DNA of 64,000 nucleotides from Sipunculus nudus. Its lineage: Eukaryota > Annelida > Sipuncula > Golfingiida > Sipunculidae. Positions 1-13,390 of this stretch are shown in pieces (within the stretch, counting starts at the first letter, position 1; every line of letters starts with the position of its first letter). The notes beneath the pieces were generated by a model that saw only the letters and a list, made by a program, of their open reading frames with translations, had not been told where the DNA came from and did no database searches. The translations under genes and the position numbers were made by a program. The stretch spans positions 7,936,979 to 8,000,978 of the forward strand of contig CM049321.1 of the NCBI GenBank assembly GCA_026874595.1, written 5' to 3'.

Positions 1-87
1 TCGACACCGCCTTCTACAATTGCTAGTCATAAAGCCAGACTTGGATGATCAATAAAATTGTCCAGAAAGGCGATTAGTATCTAAAAT

Positions 88-351
88 CTACAGCGGCATC
101 GTCTTCTTGATTATTTTGAAGGCAAGTTTGAAATCCTCATTGGTTTCCTGTGCAAGTGGTTGTCCAACTCTATCATCCATCTCTGTCAGCCTCCCAGACT
201 CCTCGAGGGCCTTACCAACTGTTTCCCCGCGACTTTACTCTCATGTCATGGACAATATGCGCTCCATAAACCCTCCAAGAACCGCTAGACGCTGCTGGCA
301 GCGTGTGACAGCAGCCTGACAGATACGGTTCAATGAATATATAGCATGCTT
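88..351 (-). pseudogene. Coding-like frame with two internal stops, unknown family
   Basis: One minus-strand frame runs from 351 to a stop at 88-90. It is interrupted only by TGA at 241-243 and TAA at 235-237. The first half reads AAVTRCQQRLAVLGGFMERILSMT and begins after a CTGTCAG that could be a splice acceptor. The second half reads SRGETVGKALEESGRL, then TEMDDRVGQPLAQETNEDF and KLAFKIIKKTMPL. The charged, helix-like composition and higher GC than the flanks suggest former coding sequence, perhaps a decayed retrocopy or a piece of a mobile-element protein. Alternatively the first half is a short terminal exon ending at 241 and the rest is 3' UTR. I do not recognise the family. Confidence 0.22.
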
Positions 352-3300
352 TCAGGTTACATTCATCAGGATTTGGGCGTCGTTACTTCACTGGGAATCC
401 GTAATGGCCTGAGTTGTGGGTGTCTGTCCACTGTTTACCACTCAAGCTGTGATTCAATTGCGACTCTCGTGTGGCTCTTTTAATCTTGATGAATAATCAA
501 GTTACTTTTTAACCTGAGGCAAAATTTTGGTCTTCTCTTTCTTTCATCCTTCTAGACCCTTGTGTATTTTCACCCCTTTTTCTTCACTTAAACCTTGATT
601 CTGCCTGTTAAAATTTCAATGATGAGAGTCGGTTCCTTTTCATAATCAATCATCGGTTTGATCAAACCGATCGATCCATTATTAATCGGTTCAGACAATT
701 ATAAAGAAATATGCAATTATCTGTGAATCTATACTTTCTTAACCCAGCCCGCATGTCTTAGTAACTCTACCTTGAGAAAAGAAGTTTTTGCTTTATTTGT
801 ATTTTCCTATTATTACTGAGAATATGTTTTTTCAAAGTTTCATTTTAATTAATTATAATAATCAAGAATTAAACCACAATCCAGGATATCTACTTGCTGG
901 CCCACATGAAAACCCCGCCTATTATATTTTAATTTTACCACCAGCAAGGACTTTCATTTTATAACAATTTTGATGACTGCCAACATGCATACTGGTTTCA
1001 CAGGCTTGCCAGGAAAATGACAGGTCCATTTAATTTTTGTGTAAAAATTTAAAAAAAGTAATTGAAATGTAAAAATATAATTAATCACGTATGATTTATT
1101 TGTATTACGTTAACTGCCTAAAGGCTTTGGGGTTATTATTTCTATTTGTTTTTGGTTTGAAAAACTAGGTCACTGTTGTTTGATTTTCAGTGCCAGTTAT
1201 CAGTTTGATCATAATGATGCATTCTATATACCATCTACCATGTCATACTCAGTTACATATGGAAGTTCTTTGGAAATGCAGAGTCTTTATTAAAGCACAT
1301 AATGTTGTAAAAAAAAAAAAGGAAGAATAAGTTTTGCCTATAACATAAGGCATTCTGAAAAAAAAAACATGATTATGTAATTGATAGTTACCTTTGGTAA
1401 TCAAGTGCTTGAAAGTGGCAGCAAAGCGATGGACTTTCGATAAAATTCGATGATCGGCCCACCAAAAGTTTAAATACAGGAAACATATACTGACGTAATA
1501 TCACTCATTTTTGTTTAATTTCATTCTGTACTTCCCATTCTCTCTAAAAATATGTTAACTTGTCAGTTTTTTTTATCTTTACATAAAGCAAAAATCATAA
1601 GATTTTCTAAATTAAGATTCCTGGATTATTTCATATTCCTTCTACACAATTCTGTTTCAATTTTCTTCCAATACAGAAGGTCCTCACTTTTTGTGTTCTT
1701 CATACCAGACCTCACTTTGATGAAGACCTCAACAATGCAACCACTTTGTAGAGGTCCTGTTGGTGGTCAAAATTTTGAGGAAACACTAAACCTCTATGAA
1801 TGTGATGATCTACTGATAATAATATGTCAATATAAAAAACACTCCTCTATTCAGTTTCAATTTTATAGAAAGCTAATAATGATGGTTTTCCAGCCTACTG
1901 AACTATTTTATCACCATTTTTGGAAAGAGCTACATTTGAGAAGATTTCCACAACCTGAAAACTCCATTTCATGGTCTATTCTTGCTATCACAATTACATT
2001 AATATGAATTTGTAAGGCAAATTTTTGCACACTCTCCCTTGCAAATTATTCCAGCTGTCTCATCCTTATTTTTTTTTACTTTTTTTTTCATAATTTCCAT
2101 TCATGTATGTATAGTTTACATAAAACTTAATCTTTAAACTGTTAAAAGGTTAATTGAAGTATGCCTGTAGCTGTAGCTGTTACCCCTCTTTGTTTCACTT
2201 AGACAACAACTTGAGTAAATTCAAAGTCTTTTAAGGAAATTTAAACATTAAATTATCTAAGTTCAAGTATCTCCAAGGCATTGAAAAAAAAACATAGTAA
2301 ATCTTCAAAGATATAAAATGATTCAGAGAACTCTATAGGTTGAGCTTTGGCATACATTTCCAAGACCAAGACATACCCTCTGGCAGTACATTTAGCGTGA
2401 CCTTGTTATTGACATATTTCATCAGTAAATTCATTCCTCCACATTAATGAAAATGGATGTGCTCTTACATGAAGTACCCAGCCTTCCTGTCTGTGGGAAC
2501 AGAACACCATCATGCCATATTTAGCTGGGTACAGATTTCATAACCTTAGATTCCCACTTAGTGCAGTCAATAGGTTACGTTTATTTTTCGCTTGTGTGGC
2601 ATGCTACCAACAAAGCCAGACTCATGTAAGAAGCGTGGGCCTGAACATGATCTCGGGTTATAAGTCCGCTTTCATACTCCCGAGCCTCCATGTTGACTGT
2701 CCATATCAAACCAAGTGGCCTGGTGCATACTGATGTCTGCGACAACGACATTCAACTCTGAGGATCCTGTGTTAGGAGAATCTCAATCACTGCGTGCAGT
2801 GAGAGCTAACAGGACATTATCACTATTGATCTCTTTTCACCAACTGATTAACTTAAATACGCCACCAGTCTGTGGATCCACATGCCTTAGTGGTTCTGAC
2901 ATTGAAATCCACTGCTGAAGGCCAAGTATTTGAAAGTAATAGAAGACCAATAAACATTAAAGTTGCCCAGAAGGCCACTGTGGTCTTCTTACACTATTCA
3001 CTTACTACACTACAATACATCCTGCCTTTTGTATATCTTACCAGCAACAGAATCTCACACATACATGCATAAAATCCAAATATAACTCAAAACAGATAAC
3101 TAACCTTAAACTTGCAGAAGCAGGCAAAAGATGAATATCTGTTTAATGATTACTGTAAAGTCTCCATATAAAGCTGCACTTCTATTTTAAATTGCACCCA
3201 GATCTTCCTATAGACATGGAATTATAAATATTTATTAATTAATAAAATTTAATATGTACCAAGAGTAGGTAAGAAAAACCATATATTCTTCAAATTTGGA

Positions 3301-6300
3301 TAGAATATTTGGTGAATAGATGACTTTTAGTTATACATAAAATAATCAGATATATTCTTTTTCCTTTAATTTCAATGGAGAATACTCTAATCAGCATTCT
3401 TATTTTTAGATATTTGGTACAACAAAATTTTCCAAACTTCAGCCAGGGTCATCTTGAGTTTCCAATAAAACTGTGCATTTATAATTCAAGCAGTTGTTTG
3501 TGCATTTTTTGTAATAATCAAAGGACACTTGGGACTAAAAATAGTTTCAAGGCTGTGTTTTCAAAGAGAGCCAAACTGAATGATTTTTCTGAGTCTGTCT
3601 GTCCCTGGTCATACACTCGTCTTCTGGCTGCTGCAAGAGAAATTTAATGACAGTTTCTCCCAGAGTTTATCAAGTGTCCCTTTCTGTAATACTAAACAGT
3701 TACTGAAGGTTTCCTGCAGTCTCCTGCCTGTCTGAAATGACACTTAAAAGTCTTTGAAGAATGTCAGACTGCCATTAGCAAGGTATTCTGTTTTTACATT
3801 ATTTCAATATTTTCAAGTGTGATTCACCTCAATACACTGTTTGTTATTCTCACTTTAACACTCTTTAATGGATTTTGTAAGCCCTTTATCTAATATAATA
3901 ATACATTGATAATAAATTATAGTGCAAAATAAATATAGTGCAATTTAAAAACACGTTTCACATACGCTTCAAAACTAAAACATATTATAAATAAAACCAC
4001 ATATGTAGCTGCAAAGCCTATATATATCTACATAATGCTGTATTTATATAAATAAACCATTTGAATTGTGTATTAATTAGGTACAATTATATATGAATAC
4101 ATGCCAATCAAGTTTTGCTGTGATTTAAAAGAAAAAGATATTTTAAAATCTTTCTTTAAACTTCATCTTGTGTAATAATTAGGCCAGGCATCCTCCTACA
4201 AATCAGTCAGCCAACAGTAAGTTTTGTCCACCTGGGGGCAGTACTGGGGGCTTTTTTTATAAAATAGAAATCTGCTTTCTATTGAATGCAAGTCTCCACC
4301 ATGTAGGGGTGCCTTTTGTTGGATGCTCCCAAAACCATGTTTGCATCCACTTATTCAGCTCATATTCCCAGGTTCATTCATGTATAAGTGACTGTACATT
4401 TGTGTATATTCCTTGATGAGTTCCTGAATCCAGATAATGTGCCAGATCCACACCAAAATCTTTCTGATTCTTCACTGGGCCATTTTCAAAATGCCCTGAA
4501 AATTTTATGAGATTTCGTGAGTTTTTTGTAAACAAACCCACAATCACCTGGTGATGAGCCAAAGCCTCCTGGAAGAGACAATCATAGTAGTAGATATATA
4601 CTATGGGACAAAATTGATCCAATTTCTATTTCTGGATCTTGATCAAATCCAAACTTTAACAATGGCTTCTAAAGGTCCTGCAGATCTTCTCCTTATTTTC
4701 AACAACTCTCGTAGATTTCTTTTAATATACACAAAAGGGCAGACACAGGTGAAATAAGAACCCAAGGGGCAATCTAACACTGTCCATCAGTCAACTATTG
4801 CAGTTCCTCCGGCTGACACATATATCCATATTGTCTACCTGATTACATTCATGATATCATAGTGACAATCTTCAAGGCCGTCTCTACAGCTATTTATTAT
4901 GTGCTGGAAACGGACAAAAACATTGCTACGAAAAGACATGTGTCATGATTGATAGCCACATCACCATGGAAATAGATCACACTGAGCTAAAATTGCTGAA
5001 ATTGAATTGTCTCTCTTCATAGTTTATGCAAAACAACCAGTCAGGGCTGATTGCTAATAAAACGACGAGGGATGATAGAACACAGCCATCATGTCAGGAA
5101 GGCAACTACTGCTGGCCATTCAACCGTAGGTACTAATCCGACTTCTCCTATACAACACAATGAAGCAAATCCCTAAAACCCTGTAAAATCAATAAAACAC
5201 CTACTAAATCAAATTAAAGAGCACATAAAGGGTGATATGGCCCATTTTCACCAATGAGACAAGCTAGAGGAAAAACAGTGCAATGTAACAAGGCTTTCTG
5301 GTCTTGTACCATTCACACACCATTAAACAGAACAAGCCCTGGGCCTGAGGATAGGGCCATGTTTGAACATGGTGTGAAAGAAACCTCAATTAGTGACGGT
5401 GACCAACTAGGTGTGAATATTGGAAAACGGGTGGTCCTGGAGCAGCAAATTAGAAACAAAGTGATAGATACTGCCACCTCTGTTATAAAGATCAATATGT
5501 TTTTAGTGACAAGTGCTGCTTCAAAGGTAATCTTTTCTAGTGAGATGTAAAATTAATAAACAAAAGAGTTTTGGATGGTATTTCATCATCATGACTTGTA
5601 AAATTATGCTGTGCTTGTCAAGTGTCTGTAATTTCTGATAATTATAGTGACATAATAGGTCTGTATTAAATGGTATGAAATTATAAATAATATTTTTTTT
5701 TATGAATGAAAATGATCAAATAATGTCATTTTGAAATATTTAATACAAAAACTTAAATTCAAGAGCAAGTAATTTTCATGAATTTCTCAAGATCATTTGA
5801 TCAATTTGAAAAGTACAAACACAAGTTTGGGAATTCCTATTAAAATCTGGTCTGTTTTAATTTTGAAAGCACCATAATAAGAAAGAACAGGAAAAATATA
5901 CTGACACCCTTAAATACGCCCCTGAGCATTGCATAAAGGTTGCAATTCAGCAAGTTTTCAAGATCATGTTTTAATTATCATCCATTAACAATTACATCAA
6001 ATCTTGCCGAGTAAAATCAATATTATTGATAATAATGCTAACACAATATCAATCATTTATGAGATGTCAAGCCGATATTTTAGCACACAAGTATTTTTAA
6101 ACCATAGTCATTTTTCTTGTCTACCTGGATTTGAGTATACTGTCTGACAGCCAGGGCATATTAATATTTGCACCATGCAGGGTGCACTGTTAAGAGATTA
6201 TCATGCATGAATTGCCCAGAAGGCTTGTATTCTTATTGTGACAAGAATAGAAAAGGTCAAAAGTTCTCTGACAATCAATGATGCAACCTACAGCTGACTA

Positions 6301-7375
6301 GGGTTGTTTTGATGCTACCAGCAAGCTGGGCTAATTTTAGTTCCAGCATTTATGGTCATTGGTTTTAGTATTTGTATAACTGCCTAAAACATTTATTGAT
6401 TCCTCTTTCATTTTTAAGTCAACATTTTACATGTTTTCGCATGCACTGAAATATTCATCTCTGATTAGTTGATAAAAATTAATCTACTGACATCAATTGG
6501 TTTTTATTCTTCAATTCATTTATATTCATAGCATCAATGTTAAAACTGTTTTTATTCACTAATAATTTGGAAATTCTGATTGTGTATCTTGTTTCAATGG
6601 ATATTTTACAATATAAGCTGATTTCTTAATATATATTTATCTATATTTGAGTCAGGAAAGCTGTTTAAGTCATGAGCAGTATAAATATTATATCATATTA
6701 TTTTGATAATGATAATTATTTTAGGGGTTAGAACACTGCTCTCTGTAACTCTGTAATTATCTATTTTTCATTTTGTCAATTTGCAGACAAAAAGGCAAAA
6801 GCAACATGCATATTCTAATGTCTAATGTCAAAAGTGCACTATTCTTGCAGTCTTTGCAATTTTGTACACAATGTGTACTCTTTCTGCGGTCCTTTGCATA
6901 TTGACAGTGGACATTGTTCCTGTAGTCCTTTATAATTCTCATGATAATGGACACTGTCCTCTAAGTCCTTTAAATCCTATAATGAATGCTCTTCTTGCGC
7001 ATTGTTGCAACAATTCATTATCTAGCCCTGTCTATCTTACTGTTACTAAGGAATGATGAAGAATTATATATCCCTACACACCCCCCCCCCCTCCCAGTTA
7101 CTGTAACTATATAAAGTTTAACCTATAGCCCTGTCCCTTGGATACTGTTACTATGGAACAACTCTCATAGCCCCACCCCTTGGTAACAGTAACCAATGGG
7201 ACTATAGCACAACTGCCCATTGGTTACTGTAAAAAATGAATGACATTTATGGCCTAACCAAGACACGTATACAGTTTGGTGTCATTTTTATGTAACTCAC
7301 TATGGCTGTCTGTGAAAATATATACATATTTCACCATTGCAAGAATACTTAAAAGTGTAATATAAAACACCTTAC

Positions 7376-7476
7376 CACCAGTTATGGTTGCCATGGTTGC
7401 CTTTTACTGCCTTTGGGTCCTTGCTGAGCAAGGAGGCGGCGAACATCTTCTTGAACGCCACGGCTGCAGTTTAATC
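7376..7476 (-). other. GC-rich island with a short open minus-strand frame
   Basis: In AT-rich surroundings this 100-bp stretch is GC-rich. On the minus strand it begins after AACTGCAG (acceptor-like) and stays open as AVAFKKMFAASLLSKDPK, then AVKGNHGNHNW, before a GTAAGG donor-like site. A second frame (GVQEDVRRLLAQQGPKGSK) is also open. It could be a small exon or a mobile-element remnant. I recognise no family and it does not match PDE1. Confidence 0.2.
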
Positions 7477-7820
7477 CACCAAACACACGAAAAATACAAA
7501 ACAGATAGCCAGTGGGGTCAATGGTACATCCTGCGTTAGAAAGCAAACAGGAAGACCAGACTACCAGGGGAAGTCTGGGATTTATCTGAAGTGGTGATCA
7601 CAGTTGGTGTATCGAGACTTGTTCCTGATTTGGTGGACTCTACTCGGTCCAATATGATCACGATTCAGAGCATCCAGGTGTAAGTAAAACTATTTGTCCA
7701 TTCTGCTGGAGATCGCAATGTCCAAATGTCATAATTCATAAATATTACAAGACTATTCCACCCTGCTAATTTTATTTTTTCTGGTTAGGTTTTGTTATAT
7801 ATGATTGTTACTCTTTTATA

Positions 7821-7890
7821 TGTGATTTATTTTCATTACGATCATCAAGACATCCTGTGATTTATTTTCATTAAGATCATCAAGACATCC
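7821..7890. repeat. 35-bp direct duplication
   Basis: Two adjacent 35-bp copies (7821-7855 and 7856-7890), starting TGTGATTTATTTTCATTA and ending CAAGACATCC, differ by one base. This is a recent local tandem duplication. Confidence 0.85.
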
Positions 7891-8907
7891 AGCGAAAAGA
7901 AACGTTTTGTGATCCCCTGTGATATGTGGATATCCTATTCACTCCTTGTTGAAGTCAACAGTCAGGCATCCCAGCAGATATTGATAGTTTTTTTTAACTG
8001 AGTAAAAATATGCTTGTGAAGTCATTTGTTTTACAAACCATTCACAGTAATCCAACACGTGCAGATTTCTTAGTTTTGTGACCAAAGCATATTTTGACTG
8101 ATCACTTCATTGATGTAAATTACTGATGTAGAAGTCAAAATTGTATATGCAATTTTCAATGACCATCAAGTATGAAAGAAATTGCCAAAATTTATCAGGT
8201 CTTTTTGCCAGTCAAATTTGGAAATCCTTTCACACAGATGTATTACTGATCATATCAGTCTGTATTTTCAGATCTACATAGCCTGGATACATGAGAGACC
8301 TGGAAAAGCAAAGGTGTACCAGAAAAAAATCTTCCTTTGAATCCTAGGACAGGAATTTAATTTTCCTTCAGCAGGTTTGTTCGGCAGCCATCAATGTATA
8401 AATAGTGTAATAGTAACCAGTCCCAGCTGCCACTACAGTGCTGGAAGTCACAATGACAAAAGATCCATCGTTGGAACCTTCTGATACCGATTTACATATA
8501 AGATCCCTTGTAGTCACCTTCCTCAAACAATACTGGATCAAGTATCCTTCTACGTATTTTTTTTTCACTAAATCTTCCTGATATGTTTGATAGTTTCTAT
8601 TCTTCACTGATTTGACAGTACTTGTAAATTTTTTTTTTTTTTGGTTCAATAGTTCTTCCCGTTTACCTTACAGAAGTTGTGTACACTTTACAAAAAGTGC
8701 CTTTTTATTTTTTATACTGCCTGATACAAGTTGTCAGTTTTGTGTTTCCTGATAATAAAGCTTCTTTTTATAAACAACAATAATTCGATTTGATCACTAG
8801 AGCTTTAGTGGTTTTTTTCATAAATGACAATAGTACTCCATACAGGTTTTTATAATACTCATTTTATTAATAGATTTAAAAGAAGTTTTGCTCCCGCTTG
8901 ATTTGTT

Positions 8908-9027
8908 CAGCTTGAAGGAATCAGTATTAATTGCTGTACAAACAGGAATTTTCTTTCTCTTGTGCAGGTCAAAAGAATCACTTCAAATGGCTGAAAATCA
9001 TATTCTTTACATCAGGTCACAGGATCA
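8908..9027 (+). repeat. Dispersed repeat family A, copy 1
   Basis: About 120 bp beginning CAGCTTGAAGGAATCAG and ending CACAGGATCA, matching 12346-12475 in the same order. The best-kept block is AAAAGAATCACTTCAAATGG, identical in both copies. The ends are sharp, suggesting a short mobile-element fragment; family not identified. Confidence 0.7.
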
Positions 9028-12000
9028 AATGCATTCTGGAGAATATGTCTGCAAGAGGAGTATAAACCAAATCCTGCTTTTGTTCATCTGCTGTATTTTT
9101 GTATATGGTTTCCTGCCTACATCTCCTCAGCACTGGATTTTGGGTTTTCTACAAATTTCTAACCGTTAATTAGTCATTTTCTTCAATTAATTAGTCACTT
9201 TCTCCCAATTATATGCTCAATATAGCATTCACACGAGCTTCAATGAACAGCAAAACTTGATGTTTTTGTTAAGCCTTAAGGCACCCGGTAAACCTTGTCT
9301 CTCCTGATGCTTCACACACCGTCACTAACCAATTGAAGTCCTTGCGTTCTCTGTGAGTACATTAACACCTGAGCCACCAGATATTTGCCATCTGCATTAC
9401 AGAGAATTTGTTGCGACCATCCGGGACAACACAGCAAATGACTGTGCAAAAAATACTGCTTGACTGAGATTCAGTGGGAACTATTTTAAGAGCTGGTGTT
9501 ATTCCAAACCCATCACTGGAAAATACACAATGCTCTTTTAATATTGAAATGCAAGATTTGAAAGTGCTCCGTGAATGTTTATGGCAGCTAATCCAGGTAA
9601 TTTTAGCAGGAGAGATTTTTTTCCACTACACCTGCTGTTTCTTGCTATGTTCGGCATAGATCAGCATGTTCCTCAGGTGCTGCGACTGTCGCAGTCAGAA
9701 GATCCAGAAATGTCACCATTGTGCTATTTTGGTCTGCTGTTGGGATGGGCTTCATGCTGTTCAGCACACTGCTCCAATGTCCATGGTTTTCAAAATCATT
9801 CTGTGTGAGATATATGCCACCTAACAATACGCAGCAACAATATATGAAATATGATTCCTTTAATTCAGACTATACACTGATTCTGATATCCTTTCAAGGC
9901 ATCCCCTGTGTTATGTATTCTGATTTACATACTTATTAATATTCAAAGCTCAATGGAAAAAAATCAAACCACATTAGCCACACAGATATTCTGAATATTA
10001 AGAGTAGCATCAATAGTTACATTTCTCTGTCTTGCTAATATAGTATGGTCAGTTAACCCACGTTATGTCCATATGTTTAGCTGCTGTCCAGTACTCGGCA
10101 ACAACACCAATAAAGAAAACACACACTGCCCGTGAATGCAGATAATGGTCCATGTGAACCACTGTGGCCGTCAATTCCCAGGTTGTCAACAAGGTTTCCT
10201 GGTTGTGGCTCTCAATGAAGCATCGTCACGGGGACTCTATGGCAGTGTCCATGCCCGGTATTAATTATTAGCGTTGTGTTGTGCGGGCAAAGCTGCATTA
10301 CTGGAGAGGGAGAATTCCTACACAGCTTCACAGTCTGTGGAGTTAACGCAGATGAAATCGCCGGGTGACATCCAGACCTAGATATTTCATTGATTAGGAT
10401 ACACAAAGGGTCTCAGAATCCTTGTAAGTGTTTCCTGGTCATGGTGGACCTTAGCTGTACCCGGCTTCTGCTTGTCAGCTCCTTGTAACCATGCTTGTAA
10501 TATTGAGACATAGCTGTTTTCCCGTGCTCAGGTAGCGCACCCACCATGACATTTACATAACATTATCCATGTTGTCCTTAAGCCTAGTATTACCAAAACC
10601 AGTGTCCTCCATCTATCCTAAGTTCTGGTTTATCACTGCTATTGTTAACACTGAATATACATTCCCTCCTGGGATTAGCTTGAAAAAATAATTAAAATAC
10701 TGCCACACCTGTGGATTAATTTAGTATACCTGAATGCTAGGCCCTGCACAACAAAGAACCAAACTACCCTTTCTACACTTATAGCAAACCTGGTTTTAAC
10801 TCTGCTTCATTAAGGTAACTCTTTACTCTTTACACAGCTCAAAATTGGAGAAATTTTCAAACTGGCAATGGGGTTAAGCAAGGTGGAAAATTTAATAGGC
10901 TCAACAGAATTTTACTGGACCGTAGTTTTTTTTACTGAAAAAAACCTTTTTTTGGTAATATTGTGCCCCCTTCCACTGTGTATAATAATCTCTTGCACTA
11001 TTAAAATATGTCTGAAAATAGTACTGGTAGGAAAAAATATAAATCACTGCCAAAGTGTGGATTTGAGACAAGCTACAGATTTAACATTAGCAAATATTCA
11101 TGATTTATATTACATGAATTTGTCCATACTACAATTTTTGATCACTTTGTCCAACCAATCTTCAAACAATAAATTCTGCTATTATGTAGTGCTATCAAAG
11201 TATATCTATCATGTATAATTGTATTTATAAGTTAAGAAATATAGCAGTTTAGAGGATAAGATAATAATCCTGAAAAATAAAGATTTGAGAAAAAAAGTAT
11301 AATAAGGATTAATACCTGGAAAAAGTATGAAAATGTACATAAAAGTTTTCCCCCAAAAAATATAATAAAAAGTATATAGTGGCCACATTGTAATATGATT
11401 GAAAATACTGTATTGCTTGGCTTTGTACACATTTTACTGTATTGTTTATGTTGACTTTTTTCACGAGCAGTCAATGAGTCACAGCTAGGTGACACTGATT
11501 CTTTTACTGTGCTGCAAATAGAATATCAGCACAATTCCCAGATAAAGGCCCTGTAAATATAATTGCTGGCTGTTAGTGCTTAGATCTTTTTTTTGCAAAG
11601 GACGGATTTGAATTATTAGGTTTGTTTGTAATGATACATTATTAATCTTCAATGGAAGTCATGCAGTTGAAAGGAAAAGGTAAATATCAGTATCCAAACA
11701 GATCCTAAAAATATAACAAAAAGTCCTCTTCTCTCAGGTTCCAGATTTTAAAGCATGGTATTCATGAACATTCAATATCACAAGAACTGTAAAATATTAA
11801 AAGCTAGCTATAAATCACCTGTATACCTTTCCTATAGAATTTCTGTGATTTCTGGCTGAATCTGGGTACTAATCAATGAACTAATCAAGTATTTGGTGTT
11901 CAATAATATATAATATAATATATGTCTCTGTGAGGATGTTTGAGCTTGTTTATCTACAAACTTTTGATACACACAGCAATGTGTACAAATGGACAAATCA

Positions 12001-12227
12001 TGTAATCTAAGATGGTGATGTAATCTAACATGCAGATGTTGGAAGGTAACTAGTCTCAAAACTCTGGTACATCTGACTTACCTCCATATATGTCCTTATT
12101 GAATGTGTTTAGATTATTTTGGCAGGCCCCCTAGATGTTATAAACAGGTAAAAAGGATAAATTATCTTTAGTTTATAAATGTCAGATATATAGGTCCCTT
12201 TAAACATATAAAACAATTAATAAATGT

Positions 12228-12335
12228 CTTCTGTGGTCTAATTATAGCTAGATCACAGGACTCAAAGCCGGGAGATGAGTTAGAATCCCAGCAAAACAGT
12301 GGTTGGATTTTCCATGGTCTGATGATGTAGCACCC
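12228..12335 (+). mobile_element. Possible tRNA-derived SINE head
   Basis: TGTGGTCTAATTATAGCTAG resembles a degenerate RNA polymerase III A box. GAGTTAGAATCCC, about 45 bp downstream, resembles a B box (GGTTCGAATCC). AAAGCCGGGAGAT between them also occurs in the SINE copy at 56.7 kb. It is degenerate and lacks the rest of that SINE. Confidence 0.4.
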
Positions 12336-12345
12336 ACCCAATGTG

Positions 12346-12475
12346 CAGCTTGAGAAATCAGCATTAATAACTGTACAAACAGGATTTTTCTCTCTCTCTT
12401 GCATGGTTAAAAGAATCACTTCAAATGGCTGAAAATTTTATTTGGGGTCTTCAGTTTACAGCGGCTCACAGGATC
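12346..12475 (+). repeat. Dispersed repeat family A, copy 2
   Basis: Diverged copy of 8908-9027 in the same orientation, with a small insertion near 12450. It lies directly after a tRNA-like stretch (12228-12335), so it could be the tail of a SINE; copy 1 does not have that head. Confidence 0.7.
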
Positions 12476-12936
12476 ACGATAGCCCTCTGCAGATTTAATG
12501 GGAAGGCTGTGCCCCATGGCTGTATATCACAAATAAGTGTCTTTAAGGGTGACTCCTGTGACCAAGCAATTATGGGGAAGAATACACTCACAAAGGACCT
12601 GCATGTGTGGTAGTTACCAGGCCTGGCAAGATGACACCAGAATATTAAAAAGAAGCTTGTGCTACTGCCCTGCAATGTAGTATGAAACTGAACAGGAGTT
12701 CTGTTAAAATACATACTGAAAGTAAGAGACCATTCAAATGAGGGAAGAGTTTACCTACACTAAAAAATACTATAATTATCAATATCCCTCCAGATAAACA
12801 TAACTATTTCTATGTATTTACAAGATGCCTTTTATTGATAAACATTTATTTTATATGAACTATACAAACAGTCAATATAACTAATCTTAATCTAGTCTCA
12901 CTATGGAAGATCAGATGGTGGTAGTTTCTGCATGCT

Positions 12937-13390
12937 GTAAAATCCTATTCATTCTGTTTGAAATTTGACCTAAATATTTATTATTAAATTTTGGTGAAGG
13001 TATGCAGTCTTTGAGTGCTATCTTGCATTCTCCCATGAACAGTAAAATCCTATTTATTCTGTTCAAAATATGACCTAAGTAATTTTTATTACATTCTGGT
13101 GGAGGTATGCAGTCTTTGAGTGTTATCTTGCGTTCTCCAATGAACAGTAAAATCCTATTAATTGTGATTGACCTATGACATTAGTATTTAATATTAAATT
13201 TTGGTGGAGGCATGCAGTCTTTGAGTGCTATCTTGCATTCTCCCATGAACAGTAAAATCCTTTTAATTCTGATTGACCTATGACATAAGTATTTAATATT
13301 AAATTTTAGTGGAGGCATGCAGTCTCTGAGTGCTATCTTGCATTCTCTATAATGAACAGTAAAATCCCTTTTTGTTATGTTTGACCTGTG
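12937..13390. repeat. Tandem array of a 105-bp unit, about 4.3 copies
   Basis: GTAAAATCC recurs at 12937, 13042, 13147, 13252 and 13359, so the period is 105, 105, 105 and 107 bp. Each unit also carries a GACCTA-type block, a run like TTAAATTTTGGTGGAGG and ATGCAGTCTTTGAGTGC. The units differ by small substitutions. No reading frame spans it. Confidence 0.9.

Noticed and set aside
1552-2007. 151-codon plus-strand frame
   Set aside because: AT-rich composition, hydrophobic and low-complexity, no splice context and no recognisable family. Expected by chance in this much DNA.
9474-9939. Overlapping short frames as a gene
   Set aside because: Three plus-strand frames and one minus-strand frame overlap with similar quality, which is what random sequence gives.
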